The notes beneath the pieces are model-generated. The model was not told the DNA's origin and ran no database searches. It saw only the letters and a program-made list of their open reading frames with translations. Below are positions 25,944 to 35,467 of a DNA stretch of 64,000 nt, one piece after another. Source of the stretch: Streptomyces bicolor. GTDB taxonomy: Bacteria; Actinomycetota; Actinomycetes; Streptomycetales; Streptomycetaceae. How positions within the stretch are numbered: position 1 is the stretch's first letter; the number at the start of each line of letters is the position of its first letter. The DNA is taken from contig NZ_JOFS01000003.1 in NCBI RefSeq assembly GCF_000719285.1, forward strand, positions 62,001 through 126,000, read 5' to 3'. Position numbers and translations under genes: made by a program.

Positions 25944-28084
25944 GAGTGCGTCACCCGCCAGCCCGGCGGCAGGTCCGAGACCTCGGCCCGGCCGTCCCCG
26001 TCCACCTCGACGGTCAGCCGGTGCCCTGCGAGCACCAGGCCTCCCACCGACATCGGCCACCGCGGCGCAGGGTTCAACCGCAACGTCCGGTGAGTGACGT
26101 CGGGCTTCAGCCCGAGCAGCGCCGCCAGCACGGCCACACCCGAAGCCGCCGACCAGCCCTGCGGGCTGCAGGCGGCGGGATAGGCGAGCGGCGCCGGGGA
26201 GTCGTCCGTGCGGGCGTCGCCCGCGTACAACTCCGGCATCCGGTACGAGAAGTGGGGCGCGGCGTCCAGCAGGCCGTCCACCAGCAGGGTCGCCTCCTTG
26301 TGGTGTCCGGTCGCACACAGTCCCTGTACGGCTATCGCGGTGTCGTGGGTCCACACCGAGCCTCCGTGATAGCTGAGGGGGTTGAAGCCGGGCACGGCGG
26401 CCGAGCGGCTGCGCAGTCCCCAGCCCGAGTTGAGCTCGGGGTGCGCCAGCCAGGCGGCGACGTCATGGGAGCCGTCGGGGTCGAGGATGCCTGTGGAGAG
26501 CAACTGGCCCATGTTCGATGCCGGACCGCTCACCTGGGACAGCTCCTGCCCCACGGCTATGGCCACATAGCGGGGTGCGGGGCCGCCGGAGGCCGGGATC
26601 CAGAAGCACTCGGCGAAGCGTTTGCGCAAGTCCCGAGCCCAGCCGGCCAGCCGTTCGGCCTCCCGGGACTTGCCGCGGGCCGCCAGCAGCCCGGCCAGTC
26701 CGCTCGCGGCCTGATACGCGTACCCCTGCACCTCGCACAGCGCCAGCGGCGGCTCGATCGGGCGTCCCGCCGCGTCACGCACCGCGTCGTCACTGTCCTT
26801 CCAGGACTGGTGGCGCAGGCCTCCCGCGCGGGGGTAGTAGCGCAGGAGGCCGTCCTCGTCGGCGGCGCTGGTCTCCACCACCCAGTCCATCGCGCGCTCC
26901 GCGTACGGCAGCAGGGCGTCCACGTCCGCGTCCGGCAGGCCCCAGTGCCAGGCCTCCACCAGAAGAGTCACGAACAGCGGAGTGGCGTCGACCGAGCCGT
27001 AGTAGCGGGAGGGCAGGAACAGACCGTTGCCGTGGTCGACGTCCGCCGGACGCAGTTCGTGCAGGATGCGTCCGGGTGCCTCCTCGCGGAAGACGTCATG
27101 GGCCGTGCCCTGGCGGCGGGCCAGCGCCCACAGCGTGCCGCGGGCGAGGCCCGTGCCCAGCGGCAGCATCATCCGGGCCGCCCAGATGGAGTCCCGCCCG
27201 AAGAGCGTCAGGTACCAGGGGCAGCCCGCCGCGATGAACTGGTCCTCGGGGCCGCCGGGATCAGTGCGCTCCGGGTCCGCGAGGCGCAGGGCACTCAGAT
27301 CACCGAGGCCCGTGCGCACCAGCGCCATCAGCCGGCGGTCGCCGTGCACGTCGGGCTCGGACCAGGGCGCCGGCGAGCTCGGTGCGCGAGGGTGGCCGGG
27401 AGGCTCGGGGACGGCGCTTCCCGACACGGCCAGCCGGATCTGCCGGCTCTCGCCGGGGCGGAGCAGCACCCGGGGCCACGTGAGAGTGCCGCCCTCCGGG
27501 CCGTCCGTGACCTCGGGGGCCCGGCCCGGCTGGGTCACGCGGACGTGGGCGCGGCCGGTCCGGGAATGCCAGTCCAGCCCCGGGGCGTCGACGGCGGTCG
27601 TGCAGCGCACGGTGGTGCCCGTCCGCCCCCGCTTCACGTCGGCGATGTCCGCGAGGTCGGTCGCCAGGGCCAGTTCCACATGTAATCGCCGTATCACGGT
27701 GCCGACGTTGCGTACGAGAATGCTCTCGCCCTCGCCGGCGGTGCGCACCCGCTCGATGATCACCGTCGGGTCGTTCGTCCGGTCCCTGGGGTCACGGTGC
27801 ACCGAGGTGAACCGCACCTGGTCGGGACCCAGCGGCTGGATGCCGATGGGTTCGGGTTCACGCCCGTCGATCAGCAGGCACGCCGTGTGCAGCAGTCTGC
27901 GGTCGTGGCCGTAGAACCCCTCCGTGCTCCGGCCGCGCAGCTGCCCGTCCCGGGGGGAGGCGGCGAACGCGGGGGCCATGACGCAGATCACCACGTCGTG
28001 GAGCAGTGGTTGCAGAGCACGCACACTCGGGGAATCCGCGGACTCATACACGGAGCGTCTCTTCCCACTCCATGCGAACGTCAC
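25940..28084 (-). CDS. Glycogen debranching-type amylo-alpha-1,6-glucosidase
   Basis: A 714-residue protein of the bacterial glycogen-debranching family. It has an N-terminal beta-rich domain (RSTEGFYGHDRRLLHTACLLIDG...PLGPDQVRFTSVHRDPRDRT) and a C-terminal (alpha/alpha)6 barrel (ECFWIPASGG, LNSGWGLRSRSAAVPGFNPLSYHGGSVWTHDTAIA). The barrel has the GH15-like acidic residues expected for hydrolysis of alpha-1,6 branches. It starts at GTG 28084 or, with a better GGAAGAG upstream, at GTG 28051. Codon 134 (27683-27685 on this strand) is TTA, so bldA control is likely. It follows the ABC exporter by 34 bp on the same strand and ends against the GT4 gene. Confidence 0.87.
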   Translation of the reverse strand: MTFAWSGKRRSVYESADSPSVRALQPLLHDVVICVMAPAFAASPRDGQLRGRSTEGFYGHDRRLLHTACLLIDGREPEPIGIQPLGPDQVRFTSVHRDPRDRTNDPTVIIERVRTAGEGESILVRNVGTVIRRLHVELALATDLADIADVKRGRTGTTVRCTTAVDAPGLDWHSRTGRAHVRVTQPGRAPEVTDGPEGGTLTWPRVLLRPGESRQIRLAVSGSAVPEPPGHPRAPSSPAPWSEPDVHGDRRLMALVRTGLGDLSALRLADPERTDPGGPEDQFIAAGCPWYLTLFGRDSIWAARMMLPLGTGLARGTLWALARRQGTAHDVFREEAPGRILHELRPADVDHGNGLFLPSRYYGSVDATPLFVTLLVEAWHWGLPDADVDALLPYAERAMDWVVETSAADEDGLLRYYPRAGGLRHQSWKDSDDAVRDAAGRPIEPPLALCEVQGYAYQAASGLAGLLAARGKSREAERLAGWARDLRKRFAECFWIPASGGPAPRYVAIAVGQELSQVSGPASNMGQLLSTGILDPDGSHDVAAWLAHPELNSGWGLRSRSAAVPGFNPLSYHGGSVWTHDTAIAVQGLCATGHHKEATLLVDGLLDAAPHFSYRMPELYAGDARTDDSPAPLAYPAACSPQGWSAASGVAVLAALLGLKPDVTHRTLRLNPAPRWPMSVGGLVLAGHRLTVEVDGDGRAEVSDLPPGWRVTHS

Positions 28085-28118
28085 TCACATCGCCTACGCC
28101 GAGATGTTCACACCGTGC

Positions 28119-28895
28119 TCACTCCCAGCGGAAGAATCTCCCCGCCGCGCCCAACCCCACAACCGCCCACACGGCCAGAATCCCCAGGTCACCCCAGGGC
28201 ATCCCGGCCCCGTGCTGCACCACGTCCCGCAACCCGTCCGACAGCGCCGAGATCGGCAGCAGACCCAGCACGTCCTGCGCGCCCGCCGGGAACTTGTCCA
28301 GCGGCACGATCACCCCGCCACCCACGAGCAGCAGGATGAAGACCAGGTTGGCGGCGGCCAGGGTGGCCTCGGCCTTGAGGGTGCCGGCCATCAGCAGGCC
28401 GAGCCCGGAGAAGGCCGCCGTACCGAGGATGAGGAGGAGCAGTACAGCCAGCGGATTGCCCTGCGGCGACCAGCCCAGCGCGAAGGCGATCACCGTCAGC
28501 AGGACGATCTGCAGGACCTCGGTGACCAGCACCGACACCGTCTTCGCCGTCATCAGGGCCCAGCGGGGCAGCGGCGAGGACGCCAGCCGCTTCAGCACGC
28601 CGTACCGGCGTTCGAAGCCCGTGGCGATCGCCTGCCCGGTGAACGCCGTCGACATCACGGCGAGCGCGAGGATGCCGGGGGCGAGGAAGTCGACGGCCTC
28701 GCCGGCGCCCGTGTCGACGATGTCCACCGAGCTGAAGAGGACCAGCAGCAGGGTGGGGATCACGACGGTCAGGAGGAGCTGCTCGCCGTTGCGCAGCAGC
28801 ATCTTCGTCTCGAGGGCCGCCTGGGCCGCGATCATGCGGGGCAGGGGGGCGGCGCCCGGCTTTGGGGAGTACGTACCCGTACCGGCGGTGGTCAC
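28119..28895 (-). CDS. ABC-2 type transporter permease (DrrB-like)
   Basis: This 258-residue membrane protein has six helices of the ABC-2 exporter type. It includes FLAPGILALAVMSTAFTGQAIATGFERRYGVLKRLASSPLPR, the conserved cytoplasmic loop of DrrB/NodJ-like permeases, and a C-terminal PISALSDGLRDVVQHG. The GTG start overlaps the stop codon of a short copied tail of the ATPase gene. With the ATPase encoded upstream it forms a drug or lipid exporter; the substrate is unknown. Confidence 0.9.
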   Translation of the reverse strand: MTTAGTGTYSPKPGAAPLPRMIAAQAALETKMLLRNGEQLLLTVVIPTLLLVLFSSVDIVDTGAGEAVDFLAPGILALAVMSTAFTGQAIATGFERRYGVLKRLASSPLPRWALMTAKTVSVLVTEVLQIVLLTVIAFALGWSPQGNPLAVLLLLILGTAAFSGLGLLMAGTLKAEATLAAANLVFILLLVGGGVIVPLDKFPAGAQDVLGLLPISALSDGLRDVVQHGAGMPWGDLGILAVWAVVGLGAAGRFFRWE

Positions 28896-29041
28896 GAACG
28901 CAGCTCCTTGCCAGTGAGTTCCAAGGCTGTGCCTTCCCGGGGGCGCTGCACCTGATTGCGGCTGCGCCGCGGGCCGGACCCCCGGCCGATCTCAATGTGG
29001 GCCGGAATCATGAGCGCAACTCCTTGCCCGTGAGCTCCAAG
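28892..29041 (-). repeat. Duplicated 3' end of the ATPase gene with a 39-codon linking frame
   Basis: Bases 28892-28925 repeat 29008-29041, the last codons of the ATPase (LELTGKELRS-stop). The copies differ at five positions and all five changes are silent in this frame. An ATG at 29011 overlaps the ATPase stop (ATGA) and opens a 39-codon frame that ends in the second copy, whose TGA overlaps the permease GTG. It may be a micro-gene or the remnant of a deleted second ATPase gene. Confidence 0.65.
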
Positions 29042-29931
29042 AACACGTCCTCCAAGGTGTGCCGCTCGACCGAGATCTTCTCCGGCATCACCCCGTGCTG
29101 CGCACACCACGACGTCACGGTCGCGAGCAGCTGGGGGTCGACCTTGCCGACGACGCGGTACGAGCCCGGCGTCAGCTCCGCGGCCGTGCAGTCGGCGGGC
29201 AGGGCCTTCAGCAGGGACCCCACGTCGAGGCCGGGGCGGCCGGTGAAGCGCAGGGTGTTCTCGGCGCCGCCGCGGCACAGCTCCTCGGGGGAGCCCTGGG
29301 CGATGACCCGGCCCCCGTCGATGATCGCGACGTCGTCGGCGAGCTGCTCGGCCTCGTCCATGTAGTGCGTCGTCAGGATCACGGAGACTCCGTCGGCCCG
29401 CAGGTCCCGGACCAGGTCCCAGGTGGCCCGGCGGGCCTGCGGGTCGAGCCCGGCCGTCGGCTCGTCCAGGAACACCAGCTCGGGGCGGCCGACCACGGCC
29501 ATGGCGAGCGCGAGCCGCTGCTGCTGGCCACCGGAGAGGCGGCGGTAGGTGGTCCGGCCGCAGCTGCCGAGGCCGAGCCGCTCGATGAGCGCGTCGACGT
29601 CCAGGGGGTGCGCGTGCAGCTTCGCCACGTGCCGCAGCATCTCGTCGGCCCGCGCGCCCGAGTAGACGCCGCCGGACTGCAGCATCACGCCGATCCGGGG
29701 CCGCAGCTCGCCGGACTGTCGTACCGGGTCGAGCCCCAGGACGCGCACCGAGCCGGAGTCCGGTTTCCGGTATCCCTCGCAGGTCTCGACCGTCGTCGTC
29801 TTGCCCGCGCCGTTGGGTCCGAGCACGGCGGTCACGCCCGCCCGGGCCACCAGGTCGAGGCCGTTCACCGCGGTCTTCGTGCCGTACCGCTTCACCAGGG
29901 CCTGGACCTGGACCACGGGCTCAGTTCGCAT
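29008..29931 (-). CDS. ABC transporter ATP-binding protein (DrrA-like)
   Basis: A 307-residue ATPase of the antibiotic-exporter type. Walker A is GPNGAGKTTT, the signature RLSGGQQQRLALAMAV, Walker B LVFLDEPTAGLDP and the switch histidine TTHYMDEAEQLADD. A C-terminal domain of about 90 residues ends in LEDVFLELTGKELRS, as in DrrA proteins. It pairs with the ABC-2 permease encoded after it and follows the AAC(3)-family gene by 45 bp on the same strand. Confidence 0.92.
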   Translation of the reverse strand: MRTEPVVQVQALVKRYGTKTAVNGLDLVARAGVTAVLGPNGAGKTTTVETCEGYRKPDSGSVRVLGLDPVRQSGELRPRIGVMLQSGGVYSGARADEMLRHVAKLHAHPLDVDALIERLGLGSCGRTTYRRLSGGQQQRLALAMAVVGRPELVFLDEPTAGLDPQARRATWDLVRDLRADGVSVILTTHYMDEAEQLADDVAIIDGGRVIAQGSPEELCRGGAENTLRFTGRPGLDVGSLLKALPADCTAAELTPGSYRVVGKVDPQLLATVTSWCAQHGVMPEKISVERHTLEDVFLELTGKELRS

Positions 29932-29976
29932 GGCTCCAGAGTCTAGGTACGCGGGCCGGGCCCGCTGCGGGCGGGT

Positions 29977-30774
29977 TCAGATCTCCTCCTCACGGGGCCG
30001 GTGCACGGCAAGCCACCGCTGCGCGTACGCCACCGCGTCGGCCAGCGGGAACAGTCGTACGTCGGCCGACCCGACCTTCCCGCGTACGACGGGGCGGTCC
30101 CGCTCGAAGTCGTGACCCAGCTCGTCGAACCGGTCGGAGGTGATCGACACCTCGGTCACCACCTCCCAGCCCGCGGGCCCCGGCCGGCCCGACTTCACCA
30201 GCGGCGACGGGATCCGGTACTCGGCCAGGTGGAAGCCGGTGCACGTGTCATAGCCGGCGCCGAGGAGAAGCACGCGCGCGTGGAGCTCCTCCAGCCGCGC
30301 CAGCGGGCTGCGTTCACCGAGGCTGCAGTCGAGGGCGTGACCGTCGGTCACCTGGGCCGCGTGAGGGCCGATGGCGGCGAACGAGGCCTGGGGATGCGCA
30401 CTGCGCAGGGCGCCCGGCCAGGTCCGTACGGTCTCCGGGATCACGCCCATCCCGCGCGTGGGCGTGAGCAGGGGGTCGTAGACGGGCATCGTGGCCCGGA
30501 TCGTCTCCCACCACTCCTCGGGCACCGGCGGATTTCCCCACTCGGCCGGGTCCGAGAGGTCGGCGGACTGGGTGGGGACGACGAGCGTGCCGTCCGGGCC
30601 GAGGGTGTCGAGGAGTCCCTGGACGACCGCGACGGCTCCTCCGCAGACCCAGCCGAGGGAGCTGAGGGAGGAGTGCACGAGGAGGGTGTCACCGCTTCGG
30701 ACGCCGAGCTCGCGCAGTTGTGCGGCGAGGGTGTCCCGAGTGACAAGAGGGCCGGTCGGAGGCGGTATCGACAT
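29977..30774 (-). CDS. AAC(3)-family aminoglycoside N-acetyltransferase-like protein
   Basis: A 265-residue acetyl-CoA-dependent enzyme of the Antibiotic_NAT family. Conserved stretches are [73 protein letters not shown] and [19 protein letters not shown], which match AAC(3) enzymes including the catalytic His/Asp/Glu region. Many such chromosomal genes do not confer resistance, so the substrate is open. The chosen ATG lacks a strong ribosome binding site. The gene heads a minus-strand row with a DrrAB-like exporter, an arrangement reminiscent of a drug-handling unit. Confidence 0.85.
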   Translation of the reverse strand: MSIPPPTGPLVTRDTLAAQLRELGVRSGDTLLVHSSLSSLGWVCGGAVAVVQGLLDTLGPDGTLVVPTQSADLSDPAEWGNPPVPEEWWETIRATMPVYDPLLTPTRGMGVIPETVRTWPGALRSAHPQASFAAIGPHAAQVTDGHALDCSLGERSPLARLEELHARVLLLGAGYDTCTGFHLAEYRIPSPLVKSGRPGPAGWEVVTEVSITSDRFDELGHDFERDRPVVRGKVGSADVRLFPLADAVAYAQRWLAVHRPREEEI

Positions 30775-30849
30775 GCTTCGGGAGTGTCCCGGAGAGGGCC
30801 TCGCGACGCCACCGAATTGATCGATCAAAGATCGTTTCCGCAGGTCAGA

Positions 30850-30863
30850 TTAGGTATGCCTAA
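30850..30863. promoter_or_regulatory. Iron-box-like palindrome (DmdR/IdeR type)
   Basis: TTAGG-TATG-CCTAA has perfect 5-bp arms and agrees at 12 of 14 positions with the first 14 bases of the DtxR/IdeR/DmdR consensus (TTAGGTTAGCCTAA). It lies between the AAC(3)-like gene and sufR, about 73-86 bp upstream of the predicted sufR start. Confidence 0.5.
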
Positions 30864-30899
30864 GTGACGCAGCGCACCGTCGAGGCGCCCGGACGCGGC

Positions 30900-30936
30900 T
30901 TGCCCGGTCCTGAGGAATTACGCAACAATGGCGTTG
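30900..30936 (+). promoter_or_regulatory. sufR promoter and SufR operator CAAC-N6-GTTG
   Basis: TTGCCC (30900-30905) and AACAAT (30924-30929) are 18 bp apart and would start transcription at or next to the GTG at 30936, which has no ribosome binding site. The dyad CAAC-N6-GTTG at 30923-30936 covers the -10, start site and start codon. The same half-sites have been reported for Streptomyces SufR, as I recall. Confidence 0.75.
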
Positions 30937-31688
30937 TGAAAAACGTCGGCGAGGCTCGGGAGACCCCCATGGGAACCCCACAGGAGGAGCTCGCGACCGG
31001 TGAGCGCTCCACGCGCAACCGCGTCGCGCGGTCCATCCTGGACCACGGCCCGTCGACCGTCGCCGAGCTGGCCGGCCGTCTGGGGCTGACCCAGGCCGCC
31101 GTACGCAGGCATCTGGACGCGCTGGTCGCGGACGATGTCGTGGAGGCCCGGGAACAGCGGGTGTACGGCACGCGCACGCGTGGCCGTCCCGCCAAGGTCT
31201 TCGCGCTCACCGACTGCGGCCGCGACGCCTTCGACCAGTCGTACGACAAGCTCGCCGCGGACGCCCTGAAGTGGATCGCCGAGCGCGAGGGCGGGCAGGA
31301 GGCGGTCGCCGCCTTCGCCCGCGCCCGGATCGCCTCCCAGGCGAGCGCGTACCGCAAGGCGATCGAGGCGGCCACCCCGGACCAGCGGACCGAAGCCCTG
31401 GCCAAGGCCCTGAGCGCAGACGGGTACGCTGCAACGGCGCGCAGCGCACCCCTCCCTCAAAAAGGCGAGCAGCTCTGCCAGCACCACTGCCCGGTCGCCC
31501 ATGTCGCGGAGCAGTTCCCGCAGCTGTGCGAGGCGGAGACGGAGATCTTCGCCGAGCTGCTCGGAACGCACGTCCAGCGACTGGCGACCATCGCGCACGG
31601 CGACGGCGTCTGCACGACGTTCATCCCAAAGATTTCCCATACCTCACATAACGCATCTGCAAGCACGGCCGGGAGGAACCCCGCATGA
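30936..31688 (+). CDS. sufR: SufR, iron-sulfur-sensing repressor of the suf operon
   Basis: A 250-residue regulator. A winged helix-turn-helix occupies about 38-90 ([33 protein letters not shown]...[10 protein letters not shown]). Four cysteines near the C-terminus (181, 185 and 198 in [18 protein letters not shown], and 226 in GVCTTF) are the expected ligands for a [4Fe-4S] cluster. Cluster-loaded SufR represses the suf operon; loss of the cluster releases it. The GTG start is preferred because it falls on the predicted transcription start and the SufR operator. It overlaps sufB by ATGA, so it heads the operon. Confidence 0.92.
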   Translation: MKNVGEARETPMGTPQEELATGERSTRNRVARSILDHGPSTVAELAGRLGLTQAAVRRHLDALVADDVVEAREQRVYGTRTRGRPAKVFALTDCGRDAFDQSYDKLAADALKWIAEREGGQEAVAAFARARIASQASAYRKAIEAATPDQRTEALAKALSADGYAATARSAPLPQKGEQLCQHHCPVAHVAEQFPQLCEAETEIFAELLGTHVQRLATIAHGDGVCTTFIPKISHTSHNASASTAGRNPA

Positions 31689-33109
31689 CTCTCCCCATCG
31701 AGGAGACTGCCCACCCTGAGCTCGAGGGGCTGGGCAAGTACGAATACGGCTGGGCGGACTCCGACGAGGCCGGTGCCGCTGCGAAGCGCGGTCTGAGCGA
31801 GGCTGTCGTCCGCGACATCTCCGGCAAGAAGTCGGAGCCGGAGTGGATGACCAAGCTGCGCCTCAAGGGCCTGAAGCTCTTCGAGAAGAAGCCCATGCCG
31901 AACTGGGGCTCGGACCTGTCGGGCATCGACTTCGACAACATCAAGTACTTCGTGCGCTCCACGGAGAAGCAGGCGGAGTCCTGGGAGGACCTGCCCGAGG
32001 ACATCAAGAACACCTACGACAAGCTGGGCATCCCGGAGGCGGAGAAGCAGCGCCTCGTGGCCGGTGTCGCCGCCCAGTACGAGTCGGAGGTCGTCTACCA
32101 CCAGATCCGCGAGGACCTGGAGGAGCAGGGCGTCATCTTCCTGGACACCGACACCGCGCTGAAGGAGCACCCGGAGCTCTTCAAGGAGTACTTCGGCACC
32201 GTCATCCCGGCCGGCGACAACAAGTTCGCCGCGCTGAACACCGCCGTGTGGTCCGGTGGCTCCTTCATCTACGTGCCGAAGGGCGTGCACGTCGAGATCC
32301 CGCTCCAGGCCTACTTCCGGATCAACACCGAGAACATGGGCCAGTTCGAGCGGACGCTGATCATCGTCGACGAGGACGCCTACGTCCACTACGTCGAGGG
32401 CTGCACGGCGCCGATCTACAAGTCGGACTCCCTGCACTCCGCGGTGGTCGAGATCATCGTCAAGAAGGGCGCCCGCTGCCGCTACACGACCATCCAGAAC
32501 TGGTCGAACAACGTCTACAACCTGGTCACCAAGCGCGCCGTCGCCTACGAGGGCGCGACCATGGAGTGGATCGACGGCAACATCGGCTCCAAGGTGACGA
32601 TGAAGTACCCGGCCGTCTACCTGATGGGCGAGCACGCCAAGGGCGAGACCCTGTCCATCGCCTTCGCGGGCGAGGGCCAGCACCAGGACGCGGGCGCCAA
32701 GATGGTCCACATGGCGCCGAACACGTCGTCCAACATCGTCTCGAAGTCCGTGGCGCGCGGCGGTGGCCGTACCTCCTACCGCGGTCTGATCGAGATCGGC
32801 GAGGGCGCTCCGGGTGCGAAGTCCAACGTGCTCTGTGACGCTCTGCTCGTCGACACCATCTCCCGGTCGGACACGTACCCGTACGTCGACGTCCGCGAGG
32901 ACGACGTCTCCATGGGCCACGAGGCGACCGTCTCCAAGGTCTCCGAGGACCAGCTCTTCTACCTGATGAGTCGCGGTCTCTCCGAGGACGAGGCGATGGC
33001 GATGATCGTGCGCGGCTTCGTCGAGCCGATCGCCAAGGAGCTCCCGATGGAGTACGCCCTTGAGCTCAACCGGCTGATCGAGCTGCAGATGGAAGGCGCG
33101 GTCGGCTAA
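31685..33109 (+). CDS. sufB: Fe-S cluster assembly protein SufB
   Basis: A 474-residue scaffold protein that builds Fe-S clusters with SufC and SufD. The SufB/D beta-helix domain shows [37 protein letters not shown] with a conserved Cys, and the C-terminal [37 protein letters not shown]. The start overlaps the sufR stop. After sufB an 87-bp gap holds a 10-bp GC-rich hairpin before sufD. Confidence 0.97.
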   Translation: MTLPIEETAHPELEGLGKYEYGWADSDEAGAAAKRGLSEAVVRDISGKKSEPEWMTKLRLKGLKLFEKKPMPNWGSDLSGIDFDNIKYFVRSTEKQAESWEDLPEDIKNTYDKLGIPEAEKQRLVAGVAAQYESEVVYHQIREDLEEQGVIFLDTDTALKEHPELFKEYFGTVIPAGDNKFAALNTAVWSGGSFIYVPKGVHVEIPLQAYFRINTENMGQFERTLIIVDEDAYVHYVEGCTAPIYKSDSLHSAVVEIIVKKGARCRYTTIQNWSNNVYNLVTKRAVAYEGATMEWIDGNIGSKVTMKYPAVYLMGEHAKGETLSIAFAGEGQHQDAGAKMVHMAPNTSSNIVSKSVARGGGRTSYRGLIEIGEGAPGAKSNVLCDALLVDTISRSDTYPYVDVREDDVSMGHEATVSKVSEDQLFYLMSRGLSEDEAMAMIVRGFVEPIAKELPMEYALELNRLIELQMEGAVG

Positions 33110-33135
33110 GGCCCGCCATCCGGTTCAGCAGCAGG

Positions 33136-33158
33136 CGGCCCGCCCCCTGGGCGGGCCG
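33136..33158 (+). other. Intercistronic hairpin between sufB and sufD
   Basis: A perfect 10-bp stem (CGGCCCGCCC / GGGCGGGCCG) with a 3-nt loop and no U-tract. It sits in the only sizeable gap inside the suf operon and could adjust the ratio of SufB to the downstream proteins. Confidence 0.55.
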
Positions 33159-33196
33159 AAGATCGCAAACGTAGGAAAGAGAGCAGACCGACAGCC

Positions 33197-34378
33197 ATGG
33201 CTGAGGCTCAGAACATCCCGGTGGGGTCCACCACCGCCGGCTCGATCGCGGTCGCCGCGGAGTCGACCGTCGTCTCGCGCATGAGCGCACCCCCGTCCTT
33301 CGACGTGGCGGACTTCCCGGTCCCGCACGGCCGTGAGGAGGAGTGGCGGTTCACCCCGCTGGAGCGCCTGCGCGGGCTGCACGACGGCACCGCCGTCGCC
33401 ACCGAGGGCCTGAAGGTCGACGTCCAGGCCCCCGAGGGCGTCACCGTCGCGACCGTCGGCCGCGACGACGTGCGGCTCGGCAAGGCGGGCACCCCGGTGG
33501 ACCGCGTCGCCGCCCAGGCGTACTCCGCGTTCGAGAAGGCCGGCGTGATCACCGTCCCCAAGGAGACGGTCCTCACCGAGCCGATCCGCGTCGCGGTGCA
33601 CGGCGAGGGCGGCACCGCCTTCGCCCACCAGGTCATCGAGCTGGGCGCCTTCGCCGAGGCCGTCGTCGTCATCGACCACACCGGTGACGCCGTGCTCGCC
33701 GCCAACGTCGACTACATCCTGGGCGACGGCGCCAAGCTGACCGTCGTGTCGGTCCAGGACTGGGACGACAAGGCCGTGCACGTCGCTCAGCACAACGCGC
33801 TGATCGGCCGGGACGCGTCCTTCAAGTCCGTCGTCGTCACCTTCGGCGGTGACGTCGTACGCCTGCACCCGCGCGTGACGTACGCCGGCACCGGCGGCGA
33901 GGCCGAGCTGTTCGGCCTGTACTTCACCGACGCCGGGCAGCACCAGGAGCACCGCCTCCTGGTCACCCACAACACCCCGCACTGCAAGTCGAACGTCGTC
34001 TACAAGGGCGCGCTCCAGGGCGACGACGCGCACGCCGTGTGGATCGGTGACGTGCTGATCGAGGCAAAGGCCGAGGGCACGGACACGTACGAGATGAACC
34101 GCAACCTGGTCCTGACCGACGGTGCCCGCGTCGACTCCGTGCCGAACCTGGAGATCGAGACCGGCGAGATCGTCGGCGCCGGCCACGCCTCGGCGACCGG
34201 CCGCTTCGACGACGAGCAGCTCTTCTACCTGATGGCCCGCGGCATCCCGGAGCACGAGGCCCGCCGCCTCGTCGTCCGCGGCTTCTTCGCCGAGCTGGTC
34301 CAGCAGATCGGCATCGAGGACATCGAAGAGCGCCTGATCGCCAGGATCGAAGAGGAGCTGGAGGCGTCGGTCGCATGA
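33197..34378 (+). CDS. sufD: Fe-S cluster assembly protein SufD
   Basis: A 393-residue paralogue of SufB that completes the SufBC2D complex. Near the N-terminus is FPVPHGREEEWRFTPLERLRGL, then a beta-helix, then the conserved C-terminal block TGRFDDEQLFYLMARGIPEHEARRLVVRGFFAEL. The first residues before about 35 are poorly conserved, so a later start cannot be excluded. It overlaps the Rieske gene by ATGA. Confidence 0.95.
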   Translation: MAEAQNIPVGSTTAGSIAVAAESTVVSRMSAPPSFDVADFPVPHGREEEWRFTPLERLRGLHDGTAVATEGLKVDVQAPEGVTVATVGRDDVRLGKAGTPVDRVAAQAYSAFEKAGVITVPKETVLTEPIRVAVHGEGGTAFAHQVIELGAFAEAVVVIDHTGDAVLAANVDYILGDGAKLTVVSVQDWDDKAVHVAQHNALIGRDASFKSVVVTFGGDVVRLHPRVTYAGTGGEAELFGLYFTDAGQHQEHRLLVTHNTPHCKSNVVYKGALQGDDAHAVWIGDVLIEAKAEGTDTYEMNRNLVLTDGARVDSVPNLEIETGEIVGAGHASATGRFDDEQLFYLMARGIPEHEARRLVVRGFFAELVQQIGIEDIEERLIARIEEELEASVA

Positions 34379-34695
34379 CCACGTTCGTACGCGCCTGTGG
34401 GCTGAGCGAGCTGGAGGAGGACACCCCGAAGCGGGTGGAACTCGACGGCACGCCGGTCTCGGTCGTCCGTACCGAGGGCGAGGTGTTCGCGATCCACGAC
34501 ATCTGCTCCCACGCGAACGTCTCCCTCTCCGAGGGCGAGGTGGAGGACTGCCAGATCGAGTGCTGGCTGCACGGCTCCAGCTTCGACCTCCGCACCGGCA
34601 AGCCGTCCGGCCTTCCCGCGACGCGCCCCGTCCCCGTATACCCCGTAAAGATCGAAGGGGACGACGTTCTCGTCTCCCTCAACCAGGAGTCCTGA
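34375..34695 (+). CDS. Rieske [2Fe-2S] ferredoxin-type protein of the suf operon
   Basis: A 106-residue single-domain Rieske protein. The cluster ligands are Cys44-Ser-His46 (ICSHANVS) and Cys63-x2-His66 (ECWLHGSSFD), with the expected spacing, so it should hold a [2Fe-2S] cluster. It resembles ferredoxin subunits of non-heme iron oxygenases but sits inside the suf operon, as in other actinobacteria. It probably supplies electrons during cluster assembly or is an early client; the exact role is not known to me. Confidence 0.92.
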   Translation: MTTFVRACGLSELEEDTPKRVELDGTPVSVVRTEGEVFAIHDICSHANVSLSEGEVEDCQIECWLHGSSFDLRTGKPSGLPATRPVPVYPVKIEGDDVLVSLNQES

Positions 34696-34702
34696 GGCAC
34701 CC

Positions 34703-35463
<761 letters not shown>

Positions 35464-35467
<4 letters not shown>

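Noticed and set aside
29977..30774. Proven aminoglycoside resistance gene
   Set aside because: The AAC(3)/Antibiotic_NAT family has many chromosomal members with no resistance role; sequence alone does not settle the substrate.
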